Shown: positions 12,556-26,263 of the stretch, piece by piece | How positions within the stretch are numbered: position 1 is the first letter of the stretch | Layout of the letters: every line of letters starts with the position of its first letter | Source of the DNA: Exophiala sp. HKRS030 | Lineage: Eukaryota; Ascomycota; Eurotiomycetes; Chaetothyriales; Herpotrichiellaceae | Direction of reading: 5' to 3' | Assembly: GCA_023897205.1 (NCBI GenBank) | Contig: JAHWDD010000005.1 | Location: forward strand, 3,534,001-3,598,000 | Length of the DNA stretch: 64,000 bases | Made by a program: the position numbers and the translations under genes | The notes under the pieces: model-generated | Seen by the model: the letters and a program-made list of their open reading frames with translations, nothing else | Databases searched by the model: none | Told to the model about the DNA's origin: nothing

Positions 12556-14022
12556 CTATGGGCTGGACTGAACTGGACTTTTGTATAGATTCCCACCCTT
12601 CCAAACATGCGTGATATTCTTCGGGTCCTTGAACAGCTTCATGTCCTCGAGCGGATTGGAGCTCAGGGCGATAAAGTCAGCATCGTAGCCAACTTTGATT
12701 TGTCCACTCTTCGGCGCCATTCCCAAATGCCCAAGCACCTCTGGCGCCGTCGCTGTTGCTGCTTCGATAGCTTGAAGTGGCTGCATGCCACCATCTTCCA
12801 CCGCGTAGCTCAGTTCTCCCCCACTGTTGCCCAGCGCCAGCGGATGTGTCACAGGAGTCGAGATGCCCAGGTCGGTGCCCAGTGCGATCTTGACATTGGA
12901 CTTCACCGCCAATTGATAAGCAGCCTTGTGATGCTTAGCCGTCTCGAGCATCTTTTTGTATGACTCCGGTGACATCAACTCAGGATGATCAATCCCAAGT
13001 TTGACAATCGTACGTGTAGGCACATACACGGCGCCTTTCTCCTTGATCAAGTCAACACACTCTTGATCCATATATGTCCCGTGCTCGATGGTGTGACAGC
13101 CCGCATTCAGTGCAGCAAGGATACCGACTTTGCCATGGACATGCGCCGCCACTACTCGTCCCGCGCGATTTGCTTCTTCGACAATGACCTTGAGTTCTTC
13201 GTGGGAGAACTGCTGTCGGAGAGGATCATCCGCAATACTGAGGACGCCGCCAGAAGCAAACACCTTGATGCATTTTGCCCCACGGCGTGTGAGCAATCTG
13301 ACGGCTCTTCTGCATTCGTCAACGCCATCCGCAAGAACTAGCGGACCGCAACCCGGGTTGAAGGCATTGGCTTGAGTGTCTCGAACACCCAGGTATGATG
13401 ACACTACCCCAGACGGTAGGTCGTAAACATCACCATGACCCGAAGTCTGCGAGATAGCTGCTCCCGCAGAGTAGATATTTGGTCCGACCAATGTTCCCTC
13501 CTCGATTGCCTTTGATACTTCAATTGCGTAACCTCCTAGATCACGGATCGACGTGAATCCGCTGAATAAGATGTCCTGGACATTTCTGGAAATACGAGCT
13601 CCTGCCAAAGGTGGAGGTGTCGCCGTCAGGAGCTCCGAGAAGTTGAAAGACGTGGCCCCCAGGAGATGAGTATGGCAATCCCAAAGGCCCGGGAGCAGAA
13701 CGGGGACATGGGTTGTCGGTATTTTCTCAAATGCATCAGACACCGAACCAGTGGGCAGGACATGAGTAACCTTGCCGGCATGAATTATAACAGAGAAGTC
13801 CCTCTTTGGCTCCCCACGACCTGGAATAAGTAGGTCGGCGTTAATGCGATGACTTGTATGGTCGATTGACGTGTGACTGTTTTCAACGGACATCGTTGCC
13901 GGGCATGTTGAGGTTCTGTCCCTGGTCTCCGCGATGCTCTCATCTCCAGATGGGGATACCTGAGGCAGTCGTGGTTGAACTATTTTCGAGGATCCCGTTC
14001 CGAACACTTGCCGACGAGTCAT
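12556..14022 (-). CDS. Metal-dependent amidohydrolase (imidazolonepropionase/prolidase-like superfamily)
   Basis: Uninterrupted 488-codon frame. It carries the metal-site signature of amidohydrolases: LLPGLWDCHTHLLG (HxH on strand 1), CIKVFASGG (the bridging, normally carboxylated Lys), AAHVHG and HTIEHGT (metal His) and GTDLG (catalytic Asp). The end is GYDADFIALSSNPLED followed by VWKGG, typical for this superfamily. The closest family by motif order is the fungal Xaa-Pro dipeptidase/ochratoxinase-like group, which hydrolyses N-acyl amino acids or dipeptides; the substrate cannot be told here. The conserved part begins about residue 56, so the internal Met at 13893 (MSVENS, 445 aa) is an equally likely start. 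I see no secretion signal. Confidence 0.9.
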   Translation of the reverse strand: MTRRQVFGTGSSKIVQPRLPQVSPSGDESIAETRDRTSTCPATMSVENSHTSIDHTSHRINADLLIPGRGEPKRDFSVIIHAGKVTHVLPTGSVSDAFEKIPTTHVPVLLPGLWDCHTHLLGATSFNFSELLTATPPPLAGARISRNVQDILFSGFTSIRDLGGYAIEVSKAIEEGTLVGPNIYSAGAAISQTSGHGDVYDLPSGVVSSYLGVRDTQANAFNPGCGPLVLADGVDECRRAVRLLTRRGAKCIKVFASGGVLSIADDPLRQQFSHEELKVIVEEANRAGRVVAAHVHGKVGILAALNAGCHTIEHGTYMDQECVDLIKEKGAVYVPTRTIVKLGIDHPELMSPESYKKMLETAKHHKAAYQLAVKSNVKIALGTDLGISTPVTHPLALGNSGGELSYAVEDGGMQPLQAIEAATATAPEVLGHLGMAPKSGQIKVGYDADFIALSSNPLEDMKLFKDPKNITHVWKGGNLYKSPVQSSP

Positions 14023-17000
14023 GTTTGATAAAGAATGGGTTGCCCTTCGATCGTATCCTTTCAGTCTCCTCAGGGTATCACCGAGTAACTTATCGATCTT
14101 GATTGCTGGAATCGAACCCAGGCTCTCTTTCTCTCATGAAGAAACTTACAGCAACAATATGCTCGAACTTACCGCAGAATTGAACGGAAGAAAGACGCAG
14201 CGAGCCGTGTGTATTGCAATGTCGCAGAGACCACGATTACTCCTACAGACCAGAAGTAGGCGCTGAACCATTCCTTCTCCAATCCACCAGATATAACAGA
14301 CTGTGAAGTTTGAATCGTAGCCTTACTCTTCTAGCATTCAGAAGGCTGGTTCATGCAGGAAATGGTCGTCATCAAATTCATCGTTCACTGTGTCGTCCAG
14401 ACATAAATCACTGAGGTTCAAAGTCGGCGAAATATATTCCCGGAATCCTGCCAAGACCTGACATTTTATATCGTCAACTGAAGTACAACATAAGCACCAA
14501 GTTTGCGGCTACATATCATTGTCAAAACCATGACATTCATTCATTCGTTGAAGTAGCTGGAGATTTACCTTGGACAATGGACACCTTGCAGCGTACGGCC
14601 GCGGCCAATGCCCGGCATTCTCATCCTGTCCATTCTGAGAACTGGTCAAGTTGATGCGTCTCACCATTACAGGTGGCTCTACACATCATCGAGGACTTTT
14701 GATCGGTGCAAGGGACAACCTCAGGCCAGGCAGTAATGTTCCAGGGAGACATAGTTCGCATTCGTGAAACATTTTCACAAATGCGATAACTACCGCGCTC
14801 GAGTTCCGACAGCAACGGAAGGCAGTCCATAAGGATAAGGACTTTCAATGTTCCGAGGCCAATGGATCGCCTATCTATGAATGGAAACTCTAAACGGCGC
14901 GAGTGCGGTGTTTGAATTGCCACAGGAAGTCTTGTGTCCCAGAACGTGACAGGAAAAACCCATACAAAAGGTGGTCGCAAGCGAAATCCTCCCTGTCCGC
15001 AATATACCAACGCAGCACGATGCATTGCAGACAGCGAGACGTCTTCAGCGAGGTCTAGAGGCGAAATTCTGGATATGTGGCATGAGTCTAGACGAGTGCA
15101 TGGTTCACCCACAATTAGTTTCGCTAAACAACACCTCGAGACCCAACGGTCACCTCACTTGCACAGCGCAGAACTTGCATGACCTAGCCTCCACTTTGAA
15201 GGACGTTCCGGGGCTCGTGAGTTGTGGAAGTTCGCGGTTCAATAAGCAGAACGATGTCCACATTACGCTGAGTTGCCGAAGGATATCGTTGGGACAGACT
15301 TCGAACCGGGCGTTTTGAATCCCTTCCACACCGTCCCTTGACCCTGTGGCAAGTCATGTCTCCAGTCCTTCGGGGTTGCTAAACCGAACTAACACCTGAC
15401 CAACGCGACAGAGGTATTATCATTTAGAGGTCGTAAAACCTAACGGTATGAAATCACACGGAAGACATACCTTATAGCATAGATGCGCGGACTTGAGTGA
15501 CGTGACCTCTATTCAGAACATGTGAGAGCGTTCCGCTTGGATCACGTGCTGAGGACCCGTTAGGTTGTCTCACACCTTGAAGGCGGCCGACTCCCGTATG
15601 TCAGATGGCGAGGAGTCGGATTATCGACTTCTGGTGGCGAGATACCTTCGTTGTAGGGACGGAGTGGTGAGGGCTTACTTGTTTTCAGGCGATTCAAGAC
15701 CGTTTTCTTCCTCATCCATGTCGCCAACACGAAAAGTCGACGGATTCACACCCTTCATCTTGCAGTGCCAACGTACGCATACCTTTCTGTAATTCCGTCA
15801 GAGTAGGCAGGCACCGGGCAGGGACTGCATTTTTCCGTTCAGACGACCCTTAGGTGACCCTGGTATGTACGTGTATACTCCACAAGGGCGAAGGCGCCCA
15901 CGTGAGGTGCTCAACAGAGAAGGAGAAGGTAATCGAAACACAATTCTAGGCATGGCATGATCGTCGTGATCCAAATCGAAGTCTTCTCGCTGCCATCTCG
16001 ATCTGGGCAATCGAGGCCATTCCTGAGCCCTTGGTCAATAGCCAGACGATCGATCCTGCGCCAGACGCTGGGAGATAACCAGTCACTAAATCTAAAAACG
16101 GCAAGGTTGGGCGGGAAGGCGAGATCCAATTGTCGAGAATTGGATACCCAAAGATGGCATTGACGCAGGGCTTAACAACGATCACCACTGTATGCCACCT
16201 GGCAGGCTGGCACCCAAGTTTGCCGGCCGATCTTTTCCATCAGCTGGAGCTGCACACCTGTCAAAGTCACATTCTTACAAGACTCATTCAGGATGATCAT
16301 CGCCCATTCCGGCAGATCACCAAATAATCTACTTCGATCATAAACAAAATATTGATCTCGAGCTCTAATACCACATACAGGGGTAAAGTTTACCTCTGAG
16401 CAAATGGAGTGCAGCTTGGTAAGAAATGGATCCTCTTTGGATTATTGATTCCAGAGGACACTTTGGCCAAAAAGCAGTAGAACATAACGCCCTCACCTGC
16501 TGTGAGTCTGTTCCAAACTGAATGTTTACTTTTCCGGGACTGCCTGAGTAGTGGGCGGCGAGGCGCAGAAGTCTGGCGCAGTGGCTATTATCGCCTCCCC
16601 AAACCCTCCACGATGAAATCTCCTACGTAATGCTGTGTCACCACGAGGTGGCCTCCACAGTAGCCTGAGTACGGAGTAGTAGATTCACCAACTTATCGAC
16701 GGGTGACTCTTGGTGCCTTTACAAGTCAGTTGCGCAACCCCCCTGCCGTTTGCAAGACCAGAATCCTCCGATTTGTGTGAGAGGATCCCTGCTGGTTCGT
16801 CTTCACCACGCAGGTGCGTAGCTCCGTAGACAGAAACTATCAAGGCTGGAGCACGTTGGAGTCATGCTTTCAAACCTTCAGGATGAACCCATGCAGCAAC
16901 AAGAGCCTGAGACACGCGAGCCTTGTCGTGACTCCTGAGTTCTGACAATGTCTTCTTTCCTTTAGCGCATTGACCAATCTCGCTCAGGCGCACGATGTCG

Positions 17001-19419
17001 GCACTAAACGGCACTATCTCACACCTATTGGACTCGAAAACCACTCCTGATCTTGGAGGTGTGTGGTCCAACGAAAGAGTTTGATGATCACATGGCCTAT
17101 TACAGAGTAAAGAAAAGCGGGCTACCGATCCAATCTTGAAATTGCCTTGCGGATCGAAAGGTGTTGAAGCATTCAGTCCCAGTTTTTTGGTGTTGAAACA
17201 GCTCGGCCCGCAGATATCTTTATGCTTGTGGCGAATCAGTAGACGACCCAAGGGGCGATGGGCAAGTAAGCCACATTCAAGTCGGCTGCCGACAATTCCG
17301 CCGAGGCTGGTCGTGTCACTGCTGGCGCAGACTCCCTCAGGCTGGGCTGCCGCCTAGCTGGCTTTCTCCCAAGGAGGCACAGGGAGGCAAAATTGGGTGT
17401 TCTACTGCTGCCCGTTCACAGCCGTCCAGCCTCTGTTGGAGGAGGGGACATGCCACACCTTGGCCGCCCTCGCCACTAGCCTGGCGTGCATACCATGTTT
17501 GATTCATTGGTGCGATAATGTAGCGAGAAGAAGAGCATTGGGCTTTCTATTGCGTCTCTCTAGGACTCACAGTTACACATCGAAGGGTGGGTGCACCTGG
17601 GATTGCTTCGAGTGGCGCGTTTGTAGCGCTGACCGACCAGACCTGCTGGGTAGTCGCAGTACGGCTCCTCAGAAGGGGTATGCTGGTGCATTGTTTGTCA
17701 GGGTCATCAACATGTCGCAAGGCATCAGGGTACTAGAGTTGGGCACAAATGACAGGCCGCCCGCTGCTCACACTGCCAGCCGGTCAGACTACCCGGTGCA
17801 CTGGGCACAACTGGGCTTCTACTGGTTATGCCTCAGACAGATGATTCGTTCGAGGTGCCATCTCAGTGACAGCCTCCAAGTGACCCTACCACGTCTGTCG
17901 CAGGATTGACTGCGTAGTTTGCAGTCCGACTTGCCGTATCCAAAAATGCTCATCTGAAAGATGGATCCACTCGCTCGACGACTAGTCGCATGACAGCGAA
18001 TGAGATGCTCTAGGCCAACAGGTCGACTGTGAGTTTTTCCCACTGTCAAGCGGGCACGAGGATGTGGAGGCGTAAAAAGCAACACGACTAAAAGGCATCT
18101 GACTGAACAGGCTGCTTCGTGACCCACCGATGATCATTCAACTTTGAACTGGGCTCGTCTACGTTGCGAAGCGTTAGGCTCAACCAATGAAAGGTAACAA
18201 GCTTGAGCGAATACAGACTCTCTGCTCACACCCAGAAGAGGGATATTTTGGTCTGGTCTGTAATCTCGTCTGTGCCGGGAAGCATTTTGTATGAGAAGTT
18301 TGTCGCATTACAAGGGAGGCGATAGTGCCACTACTCACGCTGATGCCTCGGACACAGCTCAGGAATCGGGTCTGGCAGTAAGAAATGGTTGGGAAGGTTG
18401 TTTCATCTGCTAGGTGAGGACAAATACTGGCGCTCGTAGCCGTGGACTGTCTTCTCTCCAAGTCCAATAGCCCACCTGGTAGACTAGCGGATATTGAAGA
18501 ACATTGCAATCTGCATACAGCCACCAGCACCAATCATGACTCACCCACGTCAAGCTAGCACTTTTCTCCCCCTTCAAGCCTTTGACACAACATCAAGTCA
18601 GGCTAGCAGGCAATTGGGTAGCAGAGTTAGCGCTGAAGTTCGGACTCGCAAGGAATGTTGATCGGTGGTGACGAGAAATTCGCCCAGCCACTGGACGATC
18701 CGACCACGCCAATAGGCAAAGCATGCAACCCACTCGTCTCATCGCCTACCCAGATTGTGCCCGCCTCGTCTTGCTTCATCATGATGGGTCTAAACCCAAA
18801 CCACAGCATGGGCCGACTCGTCATCCTCAGGCCACGGGTCAGGGTTTGTGGAACTTTGACGCATCGTAGTGGGCCGCAGCTATTGATGGCGTTCTATTCG
18901 AAGCACTCTTGGACCAGGTTGTGAAAGCGTTTTTGCCCCACTCACATGGCATGGGTCTTGTCCTGGGTCCGTCGTGGTCCGTGCGCATGCTCCATCCTCC
19001 ATACCTTGCCTTGTTCAGACGAACACTACCGTCATATCGAGAAAAGCGCGATATTGCCTGGCTATACTTCATAATATCAGCTTCACCACCATCTTCTACC
19101 AACCACTCGTACCATACTCCCTCTCTCTATACCATCCATCCGTCTTGTTCTTCATCTATCCTCATCTTCCTACATTGTTCTTCCTGTCCCTCCTTTGTTC
19201 GGTTGAATCAACATCCTCGACGACCAAAAACCAACTCGTGGCCATTGACTTCCAGAGGAACTCCAGGACGATCTCTTTACTGTTTTCCCATATCATCTCG
19301 CCGCACGTCTCTGGGCTTTTCCTGGACCCATGTTTTGAGCACTCTTTGTTTGTCTTTGGTCTCTCGTCGACTACTCCTTTCCTAGGCCAAGTACTTCGTA
19401 CTTTTGGGCTCTCCCAATA
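14023..19419. other. Long gene-poor region upstream of the Ran1-like kinase
   Basis: About 5.4 kb without a recognisable gene. Open frames up to about 170 codons (for example 17397-17909 plus and 14621-15112 minus) show no family motif. A TACGGAGTA motif near 16671 recurs near 23097. The last 330 bases (about 19080-19410, plus strand) are strikingly CT-rich and look like the kinase promoter and leader. Unannotated non-coding transcripts or decayed genes cannot be excluded. Confidence 0.45.
19080..19419 (+). promoter_or_regulatory. CT-rich leader/promoter of the Ran1-like kinase
   Basis: From about 19080 the plus strand is dominated by C and T tracts (CTCCCTCTCTCTATACC, TTCTTCCTGTCCCTCC). Pyrimidine-rich stretches ahead of the start are typical of well-expressed filamentous-fungal genes. 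The transcription start is not determined. Confidence 0.5.
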
Positions 19420-20730
19420 ATGATTGCAACACTACCGACGTCTCAACTATCACCTCTCGCACCAGAGGACAGACTCGGATTATTGCTTGCCGGCCGACTA
19501 GAACTCGTCTCCATACTCGGAGTGGGTGCCTACGGAGTGGTATACCGCGCCATCGACATTCTGACCAACACCATCTACGCTGTCAAGGCTCTTCCCAAAG
19601 TTGGATTGGACTCCAGGCAACGACGTTTCCAAAAGCGCGAGATCGCTCTCCACCACCAAGCCAGCCATCATCCCAATGTGCTCTCATTGCTCCGGATCCT
19701 GGATTGCCCGGAATGCACGTATTGTGTGATTGAGTATTGTCCAGAAGGCGACTTGTTCACCAATATCACCGAGCTGGGACACTTCGTCGGCGACGATCAA
19801 TTGGCCAAACATGCGTTCTTGCAAATTTTGGATGCGGTCGAATATTGCCATTCCATCGGGATCTATCACCGGGACTTGAAGCCTGAGAACATCCTTCTCA
19901 CCGACGATGGTACCACTGTGAAACTTGCCGACTTTGGATTGGCTACCACGGACGCCGTCACATCCGACTTTGGATGTGGATCGACCTTCTACATGTCACC
20001 TGGTATGTTCTACGCGCTGCTTCCAACGTTCCACGGATCGAGATACTAATCATGTCATACAGAATGCCAACAACCTTCACCAAGGTCGCATGGTCGCTAC
20101 GCTGCTGCTCCAAACGATGTCTGGAGTCTAGGTGTGATTCTGGTCAATCTGACTTGCGGACGAAATCCCTGGAAGAAGGCCTCAACCGAGGATTCGACTT
20201 TCCGCGCGTTCCTGAAGGATCCCAAGTTTCTGAGCACCATCTTGCCCATCTCGTTCGAGTTGAACTTGATCTTGCGACGAATTTTCGAACGTGATCCCGA
20301 GAAACGAATCACTATTCAGGAGCTCCGGAAGGCCATTCTCGCTTGTCCCAGGTTGACCACCATCTCCTACAACGACCACCTTCCCCCAACTCCACCCCTT
20401 TCCCCTCAACACTACGCGGACTCCACGAACTGTGCTGGCATGGTCCTCCCTTCCACATACCCCCAGGATTCGCCATCACCTCTTAGCTTCCAGTCTTCGC
20501 CACCGGATTGGTCCTTCCATTCACCTGCCTCGAAGCAAGTGTCTTCATGCTCCTCGTTGTCGGTTGACTCTGGTTACGAATCTGAGGCTCCTTATGTGGA
20601 CCCTTCCTACACTGATTCTGGCCCATGTGTTCAACCTTTGAATTTCTACGGCAACGTTCTTCCTCTTCACGACCACGAAAAACCATATTATTCGTTACCT
20701 GGTTATATTCCTGCCGTTACTGCCTTTTAA
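19420..20730 (+). CDS. Serine/threonine protein kinase, Ran1/Pat1-like
   Basis: Exons 19420-20002 and 20063-20730, with a 60-bp intron (GTATGT...ACAG), give 416 aa. All kinase landmarks are present: Gly-loop GVGAYGVVY at residues 34-42, catalytic Lys in YAVK at 56, [13 protein letters not shown] and, formed across the splice, MSPECQQ (the APE position). DVWSLGVIL and RDPEKRIT follow. The insert between the P+1 loop and DVWSLG and the SPE motif resemble the fungal Ran1/Pat1/Ksp1 group, which links nutrient state to meiosis, sporulation or filamentation. The 130-residue tail is Pro/Ser-rich with many SP sites and no known domain. The gene stands alone between two gene-poor blocks. Confidence 0.93.
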
Positions 20731-23700
20731 TCTTCGGCTCTGTTCTAAATACGTTGGCCGGTCCATGGTTCGACGCTGTTACGATCTGATGGTATCTATG
20801 ATGACTGGAGTTATTATTCTACTGTGATTACCATGGCGGTCCACAAAAGAGAATCGATATACCGGATCCTTTGAATCATCATTTTTTGTTTTTGGGGGAA
20901 AAGCGGAGGTGTAGCGATGCTCGCAACAGCATTTGAAGGAGTTTTTTGATTTTGAGAGGTTTGAGTGGTTCGACAAATTGACATGACCTCACTGCATGTC
21001 GGAGGGTTTATAAGACAAAAGGTCCACGTTGAAAAGGTGGCGTATGTTAGTATCGTGTGTCACTGTCTCTCAAACCCAAGTGCTGGATGAGATGACTCTG
21101 ACCACGGTTGGGATGGTACCAGTCGAATTTTTTTACATTTCTGCAACAAACATCTATGTCTCTCGAAGACAGGCTATATACACCAGACATTCTTGATCAC
21201 CAGGCGTTGGATTAAACAACTGGAATTCTATCCGAGAGATACTTCTCTGCGCAAATTGGCAACTTCGCCTCCTAGGATACCTTGGGAAATCATGTCCTCA
21301 GTAAATAGTACTGGAAAACGTTCGATTACCCTGAAGAATTTTCTCCATCTACCACGTCCATGACCTGTCTTTCTTGCTTCCTCAATACACGGCCGCTCTA
21401 GACGTAAATCAAGCGAACATGTTGCTCTGCTCCTAGATCACGTGAGCAGAGGGACTGTCCTTAACCCGTCAACCATTCGTAGTTCACGGGATATGGTGGG
21501 AGGCCTAGATGTGGTGCAGAGGTGACAGTGAGGTAATGGAGGGGCAGATTGTGGCAGAACTCGTGGCCGCCTTCGTGTGCTGCTATTCCTGATGACAATT
21601 CGCCTTCTCCTGTGAGTTTCGCCCCGACTGTGCCGCTGGGAGGAGGGGACTACTGCAAGCCTCATGTTCCAAGGGGGCAATGTGGGCTTCCAGCCCTCGT
21701 CTTCGACACCCACGACAGCGCATGCGTCAGCCGGGCTGGTCGAGAAAAGGAAGAATTGGCCGCCTTACTCTCTGGGAGTTTCTCTGAATCTCTGAGTCCT
21801 TCTGGGTTTCTGTTGCCCCGCTCGTGACATTTCCTGTCACCTTGTCATTCGTCCACATGGACCCAGGTTGCCACCCGTTGATGCAGCAGCCTGCATCCAG
21901 AAAACTCCGCCTTGGGATGCAAAGCATCGACCGATCTGTTTGGCTACAGATTTGGCTTCCGCCTCCTTGGGGCGAAAGGAGCCGTCGATAGAAGGGCCCC
22001 ACGAAAGTTTATTGTGCGTTCTTTGGCCCGGTTGTGGGTTGGTACCATGTCCATTCCCTCAGATAGCCCAGTGGGATTCCCTTGGAATGGGACTGGAGAC
22101 TGGCACGACTGGACACAGTCGGGGATATCTCCCCACCATCTCTTCCCGTACTTTGACAAAACTTGATGCAGCACAGCCAACCGATAAAAAGGGTGAGCAC
22201 CCATCAGAGAGCGAGGTGACCCTCCACGACAGAAAGACTTATGCAGGAGCTTCTGCAGGCTAATGTTGCTCTTGGACAGGTCCCAATCTGTTCTCCAGTG
22301 ATCGACCGTCAAACACACGCTTGGACTGCGCTCTGCCACGAGCAATACCCACGGGCGTAGCCTGTGGCACCGACAGACACATTTTGTCACCTAGTTTGGG
22401 CTTGACTTGAAGGTCTGGTAGCCTGCCACTCCCTGCTTAGCCGCTATCTACGGCAGCTGGCGGCCCGTAGTCCAACTACGAGATGTTCCATTGCAAACGG
22501 GACGTTAGACACCCCGTACTCAGTCCTGTGCGCAGTTTCAGTCCTGCGTCCTTGAGTTTTTGACAGCATCCATCATCCGAACGCCTCAACCTGTCGCTAC
22601 ACAATGCACGCGACAGTAGGAGACTCCGTGGGTAAGAAGCCATGCATCATTGCACCAATAATGCGAACAGGCCCTCAAGCGAAGCCTTTGAGAGTCCCAT
22701 CTTGGTAGCGGATCCCCCAAGATCGATGTTATCAGATCAGCAGCGTATCGCACAGCGTATCTACTATTGATAGAGGATGTGAACAAGATTCTCGATACGT
22801 TGCAGACGATGTCACTGGTGCCCAACAGCCACTAAGCAGTAGTTACACTCATCGTATCTGTCTCGCTAAGTCGCAAGTACTTCCTAGGTCATCCGCTGCT
22901 GGTGGGATACTTCTGTTGCCTCTGACATTTAGTCATCCACCAAGGTTGTCTAATGGACTACCTACTTTGGATGTTGGCTTTGAACATTTCCACCAATTTG
23001 CACTGGGCTTGGTTAAGCACGAAACGCGAACAGGATTTCGGAAATACTTCCTCAACTGTGGCTGTCAACAGAAGTACCATGGACCAAAGCAGTATGTACA
23101 GAGTACGGAGTGCACCGAGCGGAAAAGACAGTTGACAGTGCGCGAGTCATGCTGGAATCACAGACTCTCAACAGTCAACCAGCATGACTACATACCCGTC
23201 GAGCCCGTCCAGTTTTCCTGGGCGCCACTGGCAGATGATTGGCTCGACTGGCAAAGCACGAGGTTTTGACAGGAATCTGGCCCAGGCGATTAGTAGTATT
23301 CTGCTTGTTACACACTCGTATCACTCAAGGCAGTTGACAACTCACTGCCGGCCTGCATCTGACCAACAAGCAGGACCGGCCGACGTGCCACAGCTAATCA
23401 ATCTGGTCTCCGGAAGATTGTCCCATGATCAAATGGACCACTCACCGCCCTTCACATCACCTGCGAAAGGCCATCCTCCCGGTTCTCATTGAGATAGGCG
23501 TTCTGGAAAATCGCCATTCCGGAATGGGCTTCCGCAAGGTTTCGTATCTGCCGTCAAATTCTCCTCGCGATGCTGCCTTTTTATTGGGAGGACTGTCGCT
23601 TCTGCGTGTTGCGCATAATTTATTGGGTTACTGCCAACCACATGACAAGGAGGATCTGATAGCCTATGGATATCTTTGACCTGGACAGCGAGTCCAATTG

Positions 23701-26263
23701 ATAAATGCCTCATGCAGGATCGTGAGAAAGTCGACAGACCCCGCCATGTTCAAACGCCTTCTGCGCGTACGAGCTTATTTCCTCTGCGACGCAATCGAGG
23801 AAGGTTCTCGAGATGCCGACCTCGCTGTGGGACAGTCGACACTTCTTCTGGTAAAGGTTTCGCCTCTCCAGCTTTTGGAACCGACGATGATGAGTCCTTT
23901 CCGAGGAGCCTTCCGGACAAAGCCTCTCGGCCAGGTAACCACATCGCCTCTCAGAGCCTGTGAATAATGACGCTGTAGAAGTGGTTTGCCGCACCTACAG
24001 TACGGCTTATTCATCGCCCATCGTTTGCCTCCGGTGGTTCACGGTTCGGTGACTGCTGAAAAATCTACCATGGAGCTTTCAGCTGCTAAGATGCTTTGGT
24101 AAGCTCTAAGTCCCAAGTTGCTATTCCCAGGAGACCCAAAGTCACTAGGCTAATCGACATGCTTCTGATCGGAAGCCATCGTGCGTACCCGAGGACCGTT
24201 TCTATCGAATATCCTAATCGAGTTAAGCATTTCAGCTGAACCTCTTTGGGTGCTTTGTCAATCTGACATGACCTCATAAATTATAACCGTGTATGATGAT
24301 ACGCCTGATAATGGAGGGTTCACACATGTGTTCAAGCAAACAGTAAGTCGATGCTCAGACAAAGCTGAATTCGTCTCAACACTGCATTTTGTCTGGGTGA
24401 TATTGGAATTGACCGACAAAGTTGGTGGTCCCGGACAACGAACTTATCGATGTGCACGCCACGTCAATAGTCCCCTGACTGGTGTCAGAGAGGATTCTGC
24501 AACATTGACAAAAAGTTGAAATCCACAACAACTCTCAGGTCAGAGCGTCGTCGTGATTTAAAATACAGGGCAAAACACGGAGGTTTCCATGAAAGCCTTG
24601 ACGACGATCACTTCAGCCTTGCGAACGGGCGGTCCGCAATAGGGTCCCACAGTCCCCGTTTTTGATTTAGGGGATGGATTGTCAAGCTTCGACGTCATGG
24701 TCCGTGCTGGTCACGGGAATTTCAATAATAGTGCCTGCGACAAGCACGGATTGTCCCATGGCCTGTGTTGACGCCGTTTGTCCCTTTTCCGAACCTTGAG
24801 GTAAATATTGATGTTTCTTCTATTTCTTGACACAAAGAAGGGGCTCGTCTGTGTGGCTGCGTCTACAGAGCCTCACCCACACAAGACGAAATGGTCAATG
24901 CTCCAAATAGTACGACGCGAATGCCACCCTGTAAACATGATTTGACGTAGACGACATGTGACCTGGCGTGTCTTACCAGTCATTACTCATTGCCACCTTG
25001 ATCAGCTTGATGCCCTTGTCATGATTGCGTAGACAGTGGTGGACATTGCGCAGGCTGTCGTTGTTGCTCTGTCACTGAAGCTGAAACATTCCAGAATGAC
25101 GCCTCATCAATGTCCAAGCCACATCTAGGCCAACGCCACACTGACTTCCCCTTTTGGACTGTGCTGTGGGATCCACATTGAATATCACGTGTTCCCCCTC
25201 CCTCGAGGCTACCTCTGTTCCCACGTCTTTTCCCTGAGTCTCAAAGCTCGCAAATAAATGTCAGGCGTCAGGTTTTCATCTCCTTGCTTACGACATCCAA
25301 AACTCCTTGGCTTCGTTGTCGGACTTGAGATCTGTACCAGCTTGACAAATTCACGAATGTCCCCTATCCTCAACCAGCATGGCGGCCTTCTTCGAAAATA
25401 GAAGCAACCTTTTTCTTGGGCTGTAACATTACGACCACAATGACCCCGTGCGGGCGCTGAGTGCCATTTACCTCGCATGGATAAAGCTTGAGGCGAGTGG
25501 TTACAATCTCGGACGCGAATAGTTGAGGCACTTACAGAAGCCGCTGTTAGGTGTGCTCTTCTACTGGGTATAACGAAACTCCCCTCTGGACATGCCGAGC
25601 AGATTTTCGCGCTTCCAGGCTCTCCGACTCCCTGTCCGGGCACCTTCAGGCGCCTAAAGGGTTCACAGAGTGTCTTGATTGTAAGGGAAAAACCCGGCTG
25701 ACTGTGGCTGAGCTCATCGCAACCCAGGACTTAGAATGGCTGCCAATATTTTCCAGGCCACACCAGGACCTCCCAAGACGAATCTATTACGCGTCTCAAA
25801 TGGGTCTGGGTGAGCTTGTTTGCCGTCCAGAGCCGCTTCCACCACTCATTGCACCCAACCAAGCCTGACTAAACGTGTGAATCTCTTGGACCCGCGAGGA
25901 TAGCCACTACTGAAATGCGATCGTTCCACCGTGGTACCCGTGTACGGAGAAGGCGTCAACCATTTGTTTCTGCTGCATTTAACTTCAGATAGTCTATTTC
26001 TGTCTCTCTTCTTTCGTGTCATCTATAGTCTCGTCTTGACGAAAACAGCGCAACGAGGCCAATTCATCTGTAGCAGAAAACGTCGTCGTTGTGATTCTTG
26101 TGATCAATCTCGGTCGCTCTTGCTTCAAGATCCTGTCTGCGCTTGCCACTCCGGGAGCTCGAGTTTGACGAGTTTCTTCCCTCCCCGACGTTGCGTTTCA
26201 TTCATCCATCACCACACAAACACCAACCAGCATCACTACAAACAATCACAAACACAGTTAGCA
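20731..26263. other. Long gene-poor region downstream of the kinase
   Basis: About 5.5 kb. Reading frames of 60-150 codons occur on both strands, but I find no family motif or coherent exon model. The sequence is not strongly AT-biased, so a heavily RIP-mutated transposon is not obvious. The last 300 bases form the leader of the CYSTM-like gene. Confidence 0.45.

Noticed and set aside
12326..12604. Out-of-frame 92-codon continuation of the amidohydrolase
   Set aside because: The amidohydrolase already ends naturally after VWKGG; the continuation starts at TTG and has no family resemblance.
14100..14180. TGGAATCGAACCC resembling the T-arm/B box of a minus-strand tRNA
   Set aside because: The flanking sequence cannot form an acceptor stem, D-arm or anticodon arm at the right spacing.
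17397..17909. 170-codon plus-strand frame in the gene-poor block
   Set aside because: Composition is irregular, and it has no motif, signal peptide or intron pattern; probably chance.
16660..23110. TACGGAGTA motifs as a dispersed repeat or MITE
   Set aside because: Only two short exact copies, without flanking similarity or terminal inverted repeats that I can see.
25931..26263. In-frame N-terminal extension of the CYSTM-like protein
   Set aside because: The extension has leader-like composition, and the ATG at 26264 precisely precedes the Pro-rich arm.
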